A stretch of DNA of 64,000 bases from Craterostigma plantagineum (taxonomy: Eukaryota; Streptophyta; Magnoliopsida; Lamiales; Linderniaceae), in the NCBI GenBank assembly GCA_027422505.1, contig JAPQWV010000012.1, positions 25,096,269-25,160,268 on the forward strand, read 5' to 3'. This document shows, in pieces, positions 21,775 through 34,720 of the stretch. The notes beneath the pieces are model-generated. The model searched no databases. It had not been told where the DNA came from and saw nothing but the letters and a program-made list of their open reading frames with translations. Within the stretch, counting starts at the first letter, position 1. Each line of letters starts with the position of its first letter. The translations under genes were made by a program, and so were the position numbers.

Positions 21775-22424
21775 GCGACGCGGCGGATTCATGGCCATCC
21801 GTTTTGAGCGGTCCAGAAGAGCTGAAGACATCTATAAATAGGCCGAGGATTCTTGAGTTATTATCATCACAAGCTCATTCGAGTTTTACTAAATAGAGAG
21901 AAGTAGTTCGAGTGAATTGTGAGGTTATCAGTTCAGGTAGAAACTGATAGGGTTCCACATCCACAGAGAGGTGTGAGGTAAACACGAGTGGTAAAAGTGA
22001 GATAGCAAAAATTCCATGCCGAATTGGTCGTGTTTTTTCCCTCTTCGTTAACAGAGGGTTTCCCACTTCTCCCGATCGTCGTACCGAGCCAAACTGGGAC
22101 CTGTTCCACTACGGGGCCCACTAACCACCGCGGGGCCCACCACTATTCCCAGCAAGTGTTATCAGAGCCTGATAGTATTCTGAGTATGCTCTGTGGTTGC
22201 AGCTTTGACTGATCTTCCACATCAGAAAAGATACTAGTAGGTTGCTGGTAGATTTTGACAGCCATGGAGAACGACGGAGGAATGATCAAGTTAACAGTGA
22301 CGAATTACTCCATTTGGAAATCAAGGATGGAGGATTATCTTATTGCAAAGATGCCCGAAGGCGGCAAGGCTGACCTATGGAAGAAATTGCAAAGAAAGAT
22401 GCTAGGTGTGATCCGCCAATGATT
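21775..22424 (+). mobile_element. 5' fragment of another Ty1/copia element
   Basis: Contains an LTR-like stretch with TATAAATAG near 21,832, a primer-binding-site-like TGTTATCAGAGCC near 22,158 and a gag-like start at 22,264. The gag-like start encodes about 53 residues, including the NYSIWKSRMEDYL motif typical of copia gag, before a stop. The rest of the element is missing. It replaces the 3' part of the NLP pseudogene. Confidence 0.7.
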
Positions 22425-22661
22425 GGACATTAGCCTCTACAAACTGTGTGATTACCAAATGTGGTTAACCTCAATATAGCGTCACAATAACTGAATTCAG
22501 CATAGCACGTGCAAATTGAAATCTGAAAAATTTTAGAACAATGCAGTTAAAAAAGTATACAATAATCACTCAACATCACATACTGAAGTTCAACGATTCC
22601 ATTAACATCATACCTAATGCGAATCAAAGATAAATAACAGAGATTAACCTTCCAGCATTCC

Positions 22662-23362
22662 TGTTGATCGAGGACCGCCGTTAGACTCGCATTTGGACGT
22701 GCTTTCAGTGTGTGTATCACTCGTGGATCGATTCGATCATTTGCTAGATCAAACTGACCGAAAGCAGTGGAAAACTCACACACACGAACACAGTGTTTAA
22801 CGTGGTTCGGCTGAAACTTCAGCCTACGTCCACGGATCAACCGAGCACCATTTCAATAAATCACCAACACGAAAGTTACAGATTGCCACACCGTCTACAA
22901 CTCTCGTGTTTACACTCACCGGTGATTCTCGCTCTACAAGCAGATATGTGCTCGGAAAGATGATCAGTCAAACTATCAAATCTGATTTTAAAGATGCTGA
23001 ACATGAAATAAGCATGCTGCCCGATTCATCAGATCCGACGCACCTCGTTCCGCCACGTCCCCTTGTGCGTTTATGCATGACCCAACACAAAACACATGCG
23101 CTTCTTTAAGTGAAATAACGATTTCACCCCTGATCGTTTGATATCAATCACACGGCTGATATTCACGATCCGATCCTCACAGCGTCTTCTAATCTCAGCC
23201 GTTGATCCTGTACGTCCGATCGCGCGCCAACAATCCAACGGCAGCTGTGCGTCGACTTCCATCTTCAGCTTTTCTTCCTCATTTCAGATTCCAGTTCGAC
23301 CCAACCCTTTTCCGCGGCCATTTGCGGCGGCTCCGGAGAGTTTCCGGCTCGAAAACCCAACA
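22662..23362 (-). repeat. left LTR of the non-autonomous element
   Basis: 701 bp, TGTTG to CAACA termini; direct repeat of 24,260-24,995. Confidence 0.88.
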
Positions 23363-24259
23363 AACTCCACCTCGAGACGGCAAACTCGCAGTCTCAACTC
23401 CTGGAATTCGCATAGCAGCCGAAACTCGCCCTCTACTGCCTCCCAAACTTCACCAAAAACCAGCCATCATAATTCTGCTTTGACAGCAAAATTCCGGGCG
23501 AACGTTTGTCGTCCGTTTCGCCCCTCCCCCCCTCCACCGCATCTCTTCCACCTCCGAGCTCACCCGCTCTTGTGGCATGAGAATGCTCTCCATTTGAGGT
23601 AGAATGGCCTCCACCTCAAGCTCAAACCAACCACAAATCGAGCTCCAACACAGCAACTCGGAGCAGTTTGAACCAAGGGTCTTGCCCGCCCTTGCTCCAC
23701 CTCAAGACGAGGCCCCGTGGCTTCCCTCGAGCACCATCCGAGCCACCACATTTCCTACTTCACGTAGGACCGGTTGCCTCCTCCGAACAACCCTCCGAGA
23801 CATGAAAAACATGCCTCCTAAACCGGTCGAAAACCAGCCTGCTCTAACTCCCGGCGTTGATCCGTTCTCCCGCAATTCTCGTGCACCAGCTGTTCTCCAG
23901 CCCTCCGATCCATCCGAGGTTCCTCCTAAGCGCTAGGTCCAACCTCGTATTACCTAGGATCACCGCAACACCTCTCTCGAACCGCAAACTTCCCCGAATC
24001 ATCACCAAACCTCGACAGATTTCCCCCGTGTGCAAGCATCACCATCACGGCTGTGGTTTCAACCTCCGATGCGCTTCCCGTGGTAGCCTGCGACACCACC
24101 ACCAGTATCAAAGCCTCCTCAAGTCTCTTCCCAACCGATCGAGCCTTGATCGCAGCTTCGATAGGTCAAATCAGCAAGACCCATCGAAATCCCCAAATTG
24201 AGTCTTCTTGTGGTCACTCCCGGGAAGATAGCTCCGTCCTCCACGCTCACCGCACAATT

Positions 24260-24995
24260 TGTTGATCGAGGACCGCCGTTAGACTTGCATTTGGACGTGA
24301 TTTCAGTGTGTGTATCACTCATGGATTGATTCGATCATTTGCTAGCTCAAACTGACCGAAAACAGTGAAAAATGCACACACACGAACACAGTGTTTAACG
24401 TGGTTCGGCTGAAACTTCAGCCTACGTCCACGGATCAACCGAGCACCGTTTCAATAAATCACCAACACGAAAGTTACAGATTGTCACACCGTCTACAACT
24501 CTCGTGTTTACACTCACCGGTGATTCTCACTCTACAAGAAGATATGTGCTCGGAAAGATGATCAGTCGAACTATCAAATCTGATATTTAAAGATGCTGAA
24601 CATGAAATAAGCATGCTGCCCGATTCATCAGATCCGACGCACCTCATTCCGCCACCTCGCCTTGTGCGTTTATGCATGACCCAGCACAATACACATGCGC
24701 TCGATTTCACTCCTGACCGTCTGATATCAATCACACGGCTAATATTCACGATCCGATCATCACAGCGTCTTCTAATCTCAGCCGCTGATACCATGCATGC
24801 GTTATCCATCGGTCCCAATTGAATCTCCGAACTTCGAATCCTGTACGTCCGATCGCGCGCCAACAATCCAACGGCTGCTGTGCGTCGACTTCCATCTCCA
24901 GCTTTTCTTCCTCATTTCAGATTCCAGTTCGACCCAACCCTTTTCCGCGGCCATTTCCGGCGGCTCCGGCGAGTTTCCGGCTCGAAAACCCAACA
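24260..24995 (-). repeat. right LTR of the non-autonomous element
   Basis: 736 bp, TGTTG to CAACA termini, with a 45-bp segment near 24,790 absent from the left copy. Confidence 0.88.
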
Positions 24996-25293
24996 ATTCC
25001 ATTAAATTCATCGAGTTTAGGACCTTGTTGGCCGAGTCAATATCCGTCAGTTTCTCGTCGGCCCACAGCACCACCACCGCCGCTGGGTCTCCTCCGCCGT
25101 TCGTCGTGGCGGAGCAGCGGCGGAGCAACCCAGGACGTCCTTCGGAGCCTTCTAGTTTGTGGCACGCGTCGATGGTGGGTAGCCATTTGTGGAAGCTGCA
25201 GAAGTCACGTACAAGTATTGACCAGACATCTTCGGCTGACTTGGTGTGGATTTGGGCTGTGACTTTTCCTTCCCATTTAGAGCCGCCATCCAT

Positions 25294-26116
25294 TGATCCC
25301 CAAATCTTTCTTTAGGTGTGGTGTGCCGGTGCTCTTCTTGTCGTTCAATTTATGGTGTTGTTTTTTTTTTTCGAAAGGAATTATGGTGTTGTTTAATGGT
25401 TTAATATATACACTAGTAATAATAATATAAATGCAATGAAAGCTCTTCGATCAATAGGTGTCATGTAAATTATAGGCAGATAAAGAAGATAGATGGGCAA
25501 ATAAAAAAGTTAATATGTCGATATTTTCGTATTACAACACATACTCATACCTTAAAAGTGGCCCTTATTAGTGTCCAACTCGAACTCCAATGGTTGGTTC
25601 TGTTGAAGTTGATCAATCAGAATAGTAGTTTGGAGAATATCGATTTACATGCATTTTTTTAAAATGTAAAAAAAAAATTTGTATCAAGATTCTAGTGGAA
25701 TAATAGTCGTAGTTTCTACGAACATGTATCCGAATCTCACTGAAGGAAGATGAAGTATAATTAAGCCGGCGGCTCTTTTGTTTTTTTAGCATATAATATA
25801 ACCCCCACAATTATTACACGTGCACCGACCCACCATAACATGGTGGGAGGGATCATAATTAAACTCGTCTTTCTTCTTCATACATGGATCTTCCTGTATC
25901 TATATGGTACCCAATTATTTTTTGAATAAATAGTTTGATATAATCAGCTCAGCATATTCAACATAATCATAGGCAGAGAGTTGATTAAACAGGTAAGAAA
26001 AGCTATACATACATGCATGCATACATACATACATACATACATACATACATACATACATACATACATACATACAACTGAGAAACAAGATCATGATGGGATT
26101 GGATGATAATTCAACT
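25294..26116. other. intergenic region with CATA microsatellite
   Basis: No gene seen. It is upstream of the SRPBCC fragment and downstream of the kinase gene. It contains a (CATA)n microsatellite at about 26,005-26,073 just past the kinase stop, so probably in or near its 3' UTR. Confidence 0.7.
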
Positions 26117-29100
26117 CTAAGATACAGTTCTCCCGTAGCACATGGACGCTATGTAAAGATTCTTGCCCCATTTTTCCTGACAGAATACACCAACTGTTAA
26201 CAACATAATCAATCAAACTTGCAAAAGCAAGAAAAGAAGAAAGAATGAAACTCAACGACAACCTTGACATGTGCACTAGGAAAAGCTGTGGTTCGAAGCG
26301 TCTCTTGGGTTTCGTCTGAGGGCTTTCTTCTCGGGATGCTAAGGACGAGCGCAGCTTGGTCCCACGTAGCTGCAGTCGATGTGATTCGATAGCCAGCATC
26401 CCACCTCTTGTGAATACCTTCGCTGGGGTAAAGAAAGTCCAATTGTACCACCTAATCACAAATATACATTGAAATTGCACCATCACCATCTCGCAAGTTT
26501 TCTACATAATTAATTACATACAACCTGCTCAGAAAACCCAGCTCCACGAGACATTACGATAGCCCATCTACTTCCTGCAGTAGCCATTGAAGTGACGTAG
26601 AATCCTTCTCTCCATTTCTTGTTGATCCACTTAAATGGAAATGATTCGCTAACTTTATAAGACTGTTGTAGGTATTGTGTGCCTCAATAATAATGTAAGC
26701 GAGCTAAACATCACTCTGCAAGCTAATACGTCAGTCACATCACGCTGTGTTTTCAAGAAACTACAAACCTTTAGACATGACCACCAACGAGCTGCCATTG
26801 TTCGCCCCTGCTATTGCACTGATGTAATAGTTTTTCTCCCAAGTTTCCATAATCCATTCCTGCATTAATATACAAAGTAAACTAAATTAAAGAACCCCAA
26901 CACCAATAATTGATACTTGCTGAACCACGTAAAAGTACTGGTTCAAGTCAAGTTCACCCATGCATGCATATAAGAGGCAAACTAGTAATTCCTAGACTTG
27001 GGAACTAAAGCCAGTTCCAGCATCCATAATTATCGCCCACAAGTTCGAGCAAGATGCCACACTGCTAATTAATAAGCCGTCCTCATTCCCTTTGTCAATT
27101 TGTTGAGCTAGTCTGTTATCTGCCACATTGTAGTGGTATCTATCAAAATAAAAAAAGATATGGCTCACTATCCCAATAATCGATTAACCACACATAAAAG
27201 CACACACAAGTACCAAATAGCACTACCTCTGTTTCATTGGTCTTCGTGCATTATACACACTGATCCATTGTGTAGCTGGCATCCCCATTCTGACTTTTTT
27301 CTTTGGTTGCTCATCCTCGTCCTCATCGAGCAGAAGCCGACCTCTCTTATGTCCCACTTGGTATACAAGCTTCACAGGGTAACAAATTATTTCACAAGGA
27401 TAAGGGCAAACTCCAATGAATTATAGCCATAAGAGTATACGGGACAGGAAAAGTTAAGGCATTTACATTCTGGGCGCCTTCAGTATTGATTGGTCTAATA
27501 TCTGGATTTGGTCCAACAATGCCATCAAAGAGGGAAATATATTTTGCGTAGTTCGGCTCCTCATCAAACTTCAAATTAACAACATATTCCACAAAATGTT
27601 TAAAAGGTGCAGGACAGAAGCAACATAGAGCTTCTGGCGAAGTCGCCATCTTCTTTTTGCAGACAAGGAAACCTTTATTTTCACCCTGTAATACATATGC
27701 AATGTTAATGAATCGAATTAGAGTTGAAATGGCACATTTCTAAACCTGAACAAACCAATCTGATAACCTTGCCAAGGAAGTCGACCACGGAGAAGAAACA
27801 CAAGCGTATATGTGAGGGACTCTAAGTCATCCCGACGACTTCCAGTTCTTCCAAGATGTGCATGCACGCTTGCATAACGAACAGTACCTCTGCAAATCCA
27901 AAACATTTTAGCATCACATAAAAAAACACAGAACCAAATAGAACAATAAGATACCAGAAAAAGGTAGAACGTGTAAGAAATTGCCATGTTAATGTCACCT
28001 AAAGACATCAGGTCGTTGATCATACTCCACGTGCAGGCCAGTGGAATTATCTCGCCACTTGGTGGCTGCAATTTTTCATAGGAAGGTTAGGAAGGTTCCC
28101 ATTATACATACAAAGTTTTCATTCAAGATGTTACCTAATCCAAGATCAACAAGAAATAATCTTTTCTCATCCGGCGTTCCAGGTGGTCCAAGTAAAAAGT
28201 TATCTGGTTTCACATCACCATGAACATATCTGCAATAATCACATAGATGAAGGGTTTCTCATGCAGGCGCTCTGTCTGCAACACAATAATGGTGCTAAAA
28301 ATATAAAAATCAGCACAGAAACATTAAAATATAATTAGATAATCAAGCATCCATACTTGACAGCAGCAAAAGTAAATATATATATACCCTCTCGAGTGCA
28401 ACTTCTCCAAAATAGAAATAGCTTCAATAGCAATACATGCCACCATTTCTATAGACATTCTGGCATAACAAGAATAGTGGATATAAGTTGCATGAATTCA
28501 TGCAAATACTGGTGCAATAGATATTAACATCATGGGTCTAAAAAACGAGACCTACGTCTGGGAATTATTGTTCCACACATCCCATAAACTAGGACCGAGC
28601 ATATCCATGACCTGGAAATTTTGTCAGGTTCGTTTCAACCAATCAGATAAACAAAGAACAAGAAAAACATAATTGAAAACAAAAAAACAAAAAAGAGATA
28701 TAATTGTACCATTATATAATAGTCATTTTGGCATCCTTTGTAATGCACACGAGGTATGCCATGACTGCCCCCTAGCACACTGTAATGTATAAAGCAACAT
28801 CTCAACTATTGCATTTCAGGTTTTGATCAAGCAAAGGTACTACGAAAAACCAGAAAAGAACAGAAAATGACCCACCTGTAGACTTGCCACTCATACGGAG
28901 GTCCATAATTACATCCTTTGCTGCTCCGATGTTCGAATTTCAGAGCAACCTGACATAAATCAAGAATAATATTACATGTATAGGTAGAGATCCAAATGGA
29001 TAAAACCAGTCATATACCTCGACAGCTCCTGGGCCTGTTCTTTCATTTGGATTAGGGGGGTTGATTTGCCGACCTAAATACACTTGTCCAAATCCTCCTT

Positions 29101-29965
29101 TCGCTAGTTTCCTATCAACTCGATAAGTAGGAGAACCACCTACATGAACCTATTCAAAAACCCAGAATAAACTCAAATGGCATAAGTTAAAAGAATTGGA
29201 TTCTTGAAACTCAAACATCTAGACATTAACTTAATTTCGTAATTATGTAAAAACTATTTATCGGGCAGTTTTCATTATCATTATTTAGTCTGTAGCATAC
29301 ATAATGTTTTCATCTTCTATTTCGTCTAGTGCCTAACCATTTTTCTACTTATGGTCTTCTATTTGTTGTCCATTGCCAGATGTCTGTCACTGTCTTGCGG
29401 TTTTTAGTGTTTGTTGTCGACATTCCACGGGCAGTTTTTCCTTTTATTGCTGACTACTATCGTAACATAGAAAACTACTCAACTAGATAGAACCACATTA
29501 CATAACCTTGCAACTTTCCATAAAAAGCCCTCAAAATAACATGCATAAAAGAAATTCTTGAAAAACACAAAAAATACACGCAACCATTTCCAGGTTCAAC
29601 CATTATCAAACATCTACTACCGGACAATAATCATATCCACTAAATCAACATTGCGAAACCAAATTTATTAACAATGATCTAAATCCTTGATCATTGTACC
29701 CACCCCAAGCAAAGACTATGATGACTTCCACACCCGAACACACTCGAACTAAGATAAATGCACCCAATGTTCCACACCCAAGAGAAGTCACAAATCAGAT
29801 ATAATAAGAACGATCAACTAAAAAAAGTAAAATTCAATACAAATTTGCCAAAAAAAAAAAATCAAGAACCGTGGGTACCCTTTCAGGGAGAGGAGCAGTA
29901 TTGCTCTCATCTTCGGCTGCCAAACCTTTATCGCTTCCTCTCCCACCCTTATCACCCTCATCCAT
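26117..29965 (-). CDS. MLK: MUT9-like (casein kinase 1-related) nuclear kinase gene, probably damaged
   Basis: Plant MLKs are CK1-type kinases that phosphorylate histone H3 and clock or light components in the nucleus. Sixteen minus-strand exons: 29965-29879, 29149-29018, 28949-28876, 28779-28710, 28611-28556, 28459-28388, 28229-28135, 28065-27999, 27889-27760, 27685-27467, 27369-27227, 27139-about 26995, 26859-26769, 26682-26525, 26451-26263, 26176-26117. Phases join throughout. Landmarks: glycine loop with Ala45 in place of the first Gly; VALK lysine about 77; HGDVKPDN about 167-174; DLG about 192-194; KKKVR basic motif in exon 11. The start is the first Met after an in-frame TGA, giving a shorter N-terminus than most MLKs. 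Lesions: the donor after exon 9 reads AT instead of GT, and a TAG sits at 26,992-26,994 where the family has Tyr. Both could be bypassed only by cryptic splicing. Confidence 0.88.
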
Positions 29966-30443
29966 CTCAAAACCCCGCACTTTCTCAAGTTTTCAATCTT
30001 GTTTTTTTTTTCTTTCAAAATTTTTTCTCCTCAGCTCAAAAACCGCCCCTATAACAGCTTGGTTCACTCAAGCAACAACACCATTTTCTTGACCGCCATG
30101 CAACACCAACACCACCAAGATGAAGAGTCCCAACAAAAAAGAATAACAAAACTTTGGATTTGAAAACAAAACGGAACAACTGGTCCAAATCAGAGCTACT
30201 GTTGTTGCGAATTCCTTTTCCGTCGCTCCGTACAGTAAATTAATTTCGTGCTATCAGTAAAAAAGCGAAAAAGAAACTAGGGCTGATGGTTTGGGGGGAA
30301 ATGAAAATCCAATGGAGAAAACCAACAGTGAAGAGAATTATGGACAAGTACCAACCAAGATGAGATTTTTATTTCTGCTCCTCTTAGTCTCAATTGGAAA
30401 ATTGTTCTGAACAAACGTTTTAAGTCTAGTCGTTCTTATTAGA
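29966..30443. promoter_or_regulatory. kinase 5' region (upstream of the MLK start)
   Basis: Contains the in-frame stop just upstream of the kinase ATG and presumably its 5' UTR and promoter. Its outer boundary is the Helitron 3' end. No further coding exon for the kinase N-terminus is recognised. Confidence 0.5.
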
Positions 30444-30468
30444 CTAGGTTATGCCCGTGCGATGCACG
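30444..30468 (-). terminator. Helitron 3' terminal hairpin and CTAG
   Basis: Five-bp stem with a 3-nt loop, 8-nt spacer and CTAG end on the minus strand; the next base is T. It serves as the rolling-circle termination signal in Helitrons. Confidence 0.8.
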
Positions 30469-30540
30469 AGACGCTGCATGTCTGGTATGCGATCTTTGTC
30501 GTTAAATTTTCTTATTGGTAAAACATATGGGGATTACAAA

Positions 30541-33500
30541 TATGCAGTACTTACACAGTTAACGTAAGGGAGGAAAATTGTGGATGTCATTCAACGTGTG
30601 GTTGTAATACAAGTTCACCAAGTTGTATTTTTTCCACACTGTCGGCCATTCATATATTAGGCTTCTACATTCATACACTAAGATATCCTTTTACTTAGTC
30701 AATGGATAGTATATTACATATCATACAATTGCATTTAGACAGAAATACAGTCATACAGCTGTGTATCAATTTTAATTGTATTGTTAAGTGATGTGACATT
30801 CGCATCAATATTATTTGCTTAAATTTAGATGTCCGTAAAATTCCGTATATATGGGTAAAACTGGCATTCACAAACATAAAGACATAGTCATTATTGTGAA
30901 AATACAGGTTTCAGTCGAAATTAAGGAAATTATATTACATAATAGTATTTCATATCATGTTAAAATTATAATATTTGCAGTCATAAGTGATACATAGGGA
31001 ACTGTCATACACCACGTAATTCATACGCGAATGAAGCTCGTAAAGTCACGGGAGTTGTATTCTTTTATTTCTGAGTTCTGACACTTGTGGAAGTCTTCAT
31101 ACGAAATTCACTGCAGTCTTACACACTTCCGTAAAGCCGCTGCTTTACCTTCTTAATTGCCCGAATTTACGTCTAGTCATACACCCCGCAATCTTAAATG
31201 TTGAGTCCCGCAATTTGTAGTTGTAGCGCACTCATTAAGCTCGAACCTAGGCGCATTCTTACATTCATGTACGCAATCATAATTGATACACAGGGAACTG
31301 TCATACACCATGTAATTCATAACTGGATGAAGCTCCTAAAGTCACAGAAGTCGTTTTGTTATATTCCTGAGTGCAGTCATACACTTCGGAAGTATTCACA
31401 CTTTACGAAATTCACTGCAGTCTTTCGCCGGCATCATTGAACATTTGCCTCTACGGGTGGCAGCAGCCATACAGCTTCACTGTCGTCGTGCCTTGAATAA
31501 GGGTATCCTCCTAGTCCCAAAATACGTTGTTTTCACGGCTCGTTATATTATGTGACATGGTATTATGTTATGTTATATTACTCGTAATATATTGTTTTAT
31601 AGTATAACGTTTTTATATTTTATTATATTATATCACGTTATATTATGTTATCTTGTACTATATTTTATTATATTATACTCCCTCCGTCCCATGATTTTTA
31701 TCACATTTCTTGGTCGGCACGGATATTGACACATCTTTTAAGAATATTTAATATTATTATATTAATATGCAGTGCGTACACAGTTAATGTAAGGGAGGAA
31801 AATTGTGGATGTCATTCAACGTGTGGTTGTAATACAAGTTCACCGAGTTGTATTTTTTCCACACTGTCGGCCATTCATACATTAGGCTTCTACATTCATA
31901 CACTAAGATATCCTTTTACCTAGTCAATGGATAGTATATTACATATCATACAATTGCATTTAGAAAGAAATACAGTCATACAGCTGTGTATCAATTTTAA
32001 TTGTATTGTAAAGTGATGTGACATTTGCGTCAATATTATTTGCTTAAATTTAGTTGTCCGTAAAATTCCGTAGAAATGGGTAAAACTGGCATTCACAAAC
32101 ATAAAGACATAGTCATTATTGTGAAAATACAGGTTTCAGTCGAAATTAAGGAAATACATCGTAGTATTTCATATCATGTTAAAATTACAATATTTGCAGT
32201 CATAAGTGATACATAGGGAACTGTCATACACCACGTAATTCATACACAAATGAAGCTCGTAAAGTCACGGGAGTCGTATTCTTATATTTATGAGTTCTGA
32301 CACTTGTGGAAGTCTTCATACATTACGAAATTCACTGCAGTCTTACACACTTCCGTAAAGCCGCTGCTTTACCTTCTTAATTGCCCGGATTTACCTGTAG
32401 TCATACACCCCCAATCTTAAATGTTGAGTCCCGCAATTTGTAGTTGTAGCGCACTCATTAAGCTCGAACCTAGGCGCATTCTTACATTCATGTATGCAGT
32501 CATAATTGATACACAAGGAACTGTCATACACCATGTAATTCATATCTGGGTGAAGCTCCTAAAGTCACAGAAGTCGTTTTGTTATATTCCTGAGTGCAGT
32601 CTTACACTTCGGAAGTATTCACACTTTACGAAATTCACCGCAGTCTTTCGCCGGCATCATTGAACATTTGCCTCTACGGGTGGCAGCAGCCATACAGCTT
32701 CACTGACGTCGTGCCTTGAATAAGGGGTATCCTCCTAGTCCCAAACATACGTTGTTTTCGCGGCTCGTTATATTATGTGACATGGTACTATGTTATGTTA
32801 TATTATGTTATATTACTCGTAATATATTGTTTTATAGTATAACGTTTTTATATTTTATTATATTATATCACGTTATATTATAGTATCTTGTACTATATTT
32901 TATTATATTATACTATGTTTTATCCTGTTACAATACTATTTTAAACTATATTATATAATACTATTATATATATGTTATCTACAATATTTTGTACTATATT
33001 ATATTATACTACAATATCTTATATTATATTATTTTATATGTTGTAATATATTATGTTATTATTTTATTACGTTATATTATATTGTATTATTATATATAGT
33101 ATTTTATTTTACCTTATATAAATACTATTTTAAACAATATTGTATCATATTAACTTATTTTATATTATACTATTATATATATGTATACAATACTTTATAA
33201 TATATTATATTATACTAAAATATACTAAATTATATTATTATATATGTTGTATTATATTATGTTCTTATATTATTATGTTATATTATATTGTATTATTATA
33301 TGTAGTATTTTATTTTACCTTATATAATATTATGTTATCTTATTTTATATAATATAATATAATACAAATATTAAATTATATTACTTTATAGTAGATCATA
33401 TCATGTTAAAATTATATTATTTGCAGTCATAAGCGATACATAGGGAACTGTCATACACCACGTAATTCATACGTGAATGAAGCTCGTAAAGTCACGGGAG

Positions 33501-34720
33501 TCGTATTCTTATATCTCTGAGGTCTGACACTTGTAGAAGTCTTCATACATTACGAAATTCACTGCAGTCTCACACTTTCGTAAAGCCGCTGCTTTACCTT
33601 CTTAATTTGCCCAAATTTACTGGTAGTCATACACCCCGCAATCTTAAATGTTGAATCTCGCAATTTGTTGTTGTAGCGCACTCATTAAGCTCGAACCTAG
33701 GCACATTCTTACATTCATATATGCAGTCATAATTGATACAGAGGGAACTGTCATACACCATGTAATTCATATCTGGATGAAGCTCCTAAAGTCACAGAAG
33801 TCGTTTTCTTAGATTCCTAAGTGCAGTCTTACACTTCGGAAGTATTCACACTTTACGAAATTCACTGCAGTCTTTCACCGGCATTTGAGCCTCTACGGGT
33901 GGCAGCAGCCATACAGCTTCACTGTCGTCGTGCCTTGAATAAGGGTATCCTCCTAGTCCCAAACATACGTTGTTTTCACGGCTCGTTATATTATGTGACA
34001 TGGAATTATGTTATGTTATATTATGTTATATGACTCGTAATATATTGTTTTATAGTATAATGTTTTATATTTTATTATATTATATCACGTTATATTATAT
34101 TATCGTGTACTATATTTTATTATATTATACTATATTTTATCGTGTTACAATACTATTTTAAACAATATTATAGCGTATTAAATTATATTATATAATACTA
34201 TTATATATATGTTATATACAATACTTTGTAGTATATTATATTATACTACAATATCTTATATTATATTATTTTATATGTTGTAACATACTATGTTATTATT
34301 TTATTATGTTATATTATATTGTATTATTATATGTAATATTTTAGTTTACCTTATATAAATACTATTTTAAACTATATTATACCATATTAACTTATATTAT
34401 ATTATACTATTATATATGTATACAATATTTTATACTATATTATATTATACTAAATTATATTATTATATATGTTGTATTATATTATGTTCTTATATTATTA
34501 TGTTATATTATATTGTATTATTATATGTAGTATTTTATTTTACCTTATATAATATTATGTTATTTTATATAATATAACATAATACAATATTAAATTATAT
34601 TACTTTATAGTAGATCATATCATGTTAAAATTATATTATTTGCAGTCATAAGTGATACATAGAGAACTGTCATACACCACGTAATTCATACGCGAATGAA
34701 GCTCGTAAAGTCACGGGAGT
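30541..34720. repeat. about 1.22-kb tandem repeat array (about 3.4 copies)
   Basis: Copies start near 30,541 and 31,769; a third partial copy lies at about 33,398-34,150 and a fourth fragment at about 34,610-34,720. Marker segments recur at spacings of 1,227-1,228 bp (for example 31,228, 32,456 and 33,683). Each copy has a complex part rich in CAGTCATACAC-like motifs and an extremely AT-rich TTATATTATG part whose length varies. Short open frames in it repeat with the array and are not genes. Confidence 0.9.
31677..31760 (+). mobile_element. Stowaway-like MITE end fragment
   Basis: TACTCCCTCCGTCCCA matches the Stowaway terminal consensus after a TA. No opposite terminal repeat is seen before the next array copy starts, so this is a fragment. 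It lies only at the junction of copies 1 and 2. Confidence 0.5.

Larger units (their letters stand above)
22662..24995 (-). mobile_element. non-autonomous LTR element (LARD/TRIM-like) with ATTCC target duplication
   Basis: Direct repeats at 22,662-23,362 (701 bp) and 24,260-24,995 (736 bp) both run TGTTGATCGAGG to CCCAACA, flanked by ATTCC on each side. The LTRs differ by substitutions and a roughly 45-bp indel near 24,790. The 897-bp internal region (23,363-24,259) is GC- and Pro/Ser-codon-rich with no gag or pol motif. Orientation is tentatively minus: a purine-rich stretch precedes the left LTR on the minus strand, and the LTR resembles antisense copia LTRs. Confidence 0.88.
22649..25293 (-). 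pseudogene. SRPBCC/Bet v 1-like (lachrymatory-factor-synthase-like) gene fragment, split by an LTR element
   Basis: The minus-strand start at 25,293 encodes a recognisable polyketide-cyclase/START-like N-terminus: KWEGKVTA near residues 7-14, FCSFHKWLPTIDACHKLEG near 31-50, then PGLLRRC and the WADEKLTDID region to about residue 97. Members of this superfamily bind small hydrophobic ligands. Coding homology stops where the LTR element begins (25,001). The continuation lies at 22,661-22,649 on the far side, ending at a possible AG/GT splice donor. The direct ATTCC flanks (22,657-22,661 and 24,996-25,000) confirm that this exon was interrupted. No further exon is recognisable to the left. Which subfamily it belongs to is uncertain. 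Confidence 0.75.

Noticed and set aside
23138..24265. Several overlapping Pro/Ser-rich frames in the small LTR element
   Set aside because: They arise from GC-rich composition, overlap in all frames, and repeat in both LTRs; no gag or pol motif.
27745..27760. U12-type (AT-AC) intron explanation for MLK exon 9
   Set aside because: The sequence ATTGGTTTG does not fit the U12 donor ATATCCTT, and the acceptor is AG.
30695..34161. Short frames that recur in the 1.2-kb array and AT-rich DNA
   Set aside because: They repeat with the array period and consist of low-complexity Tyr/Ile codons; not genes.
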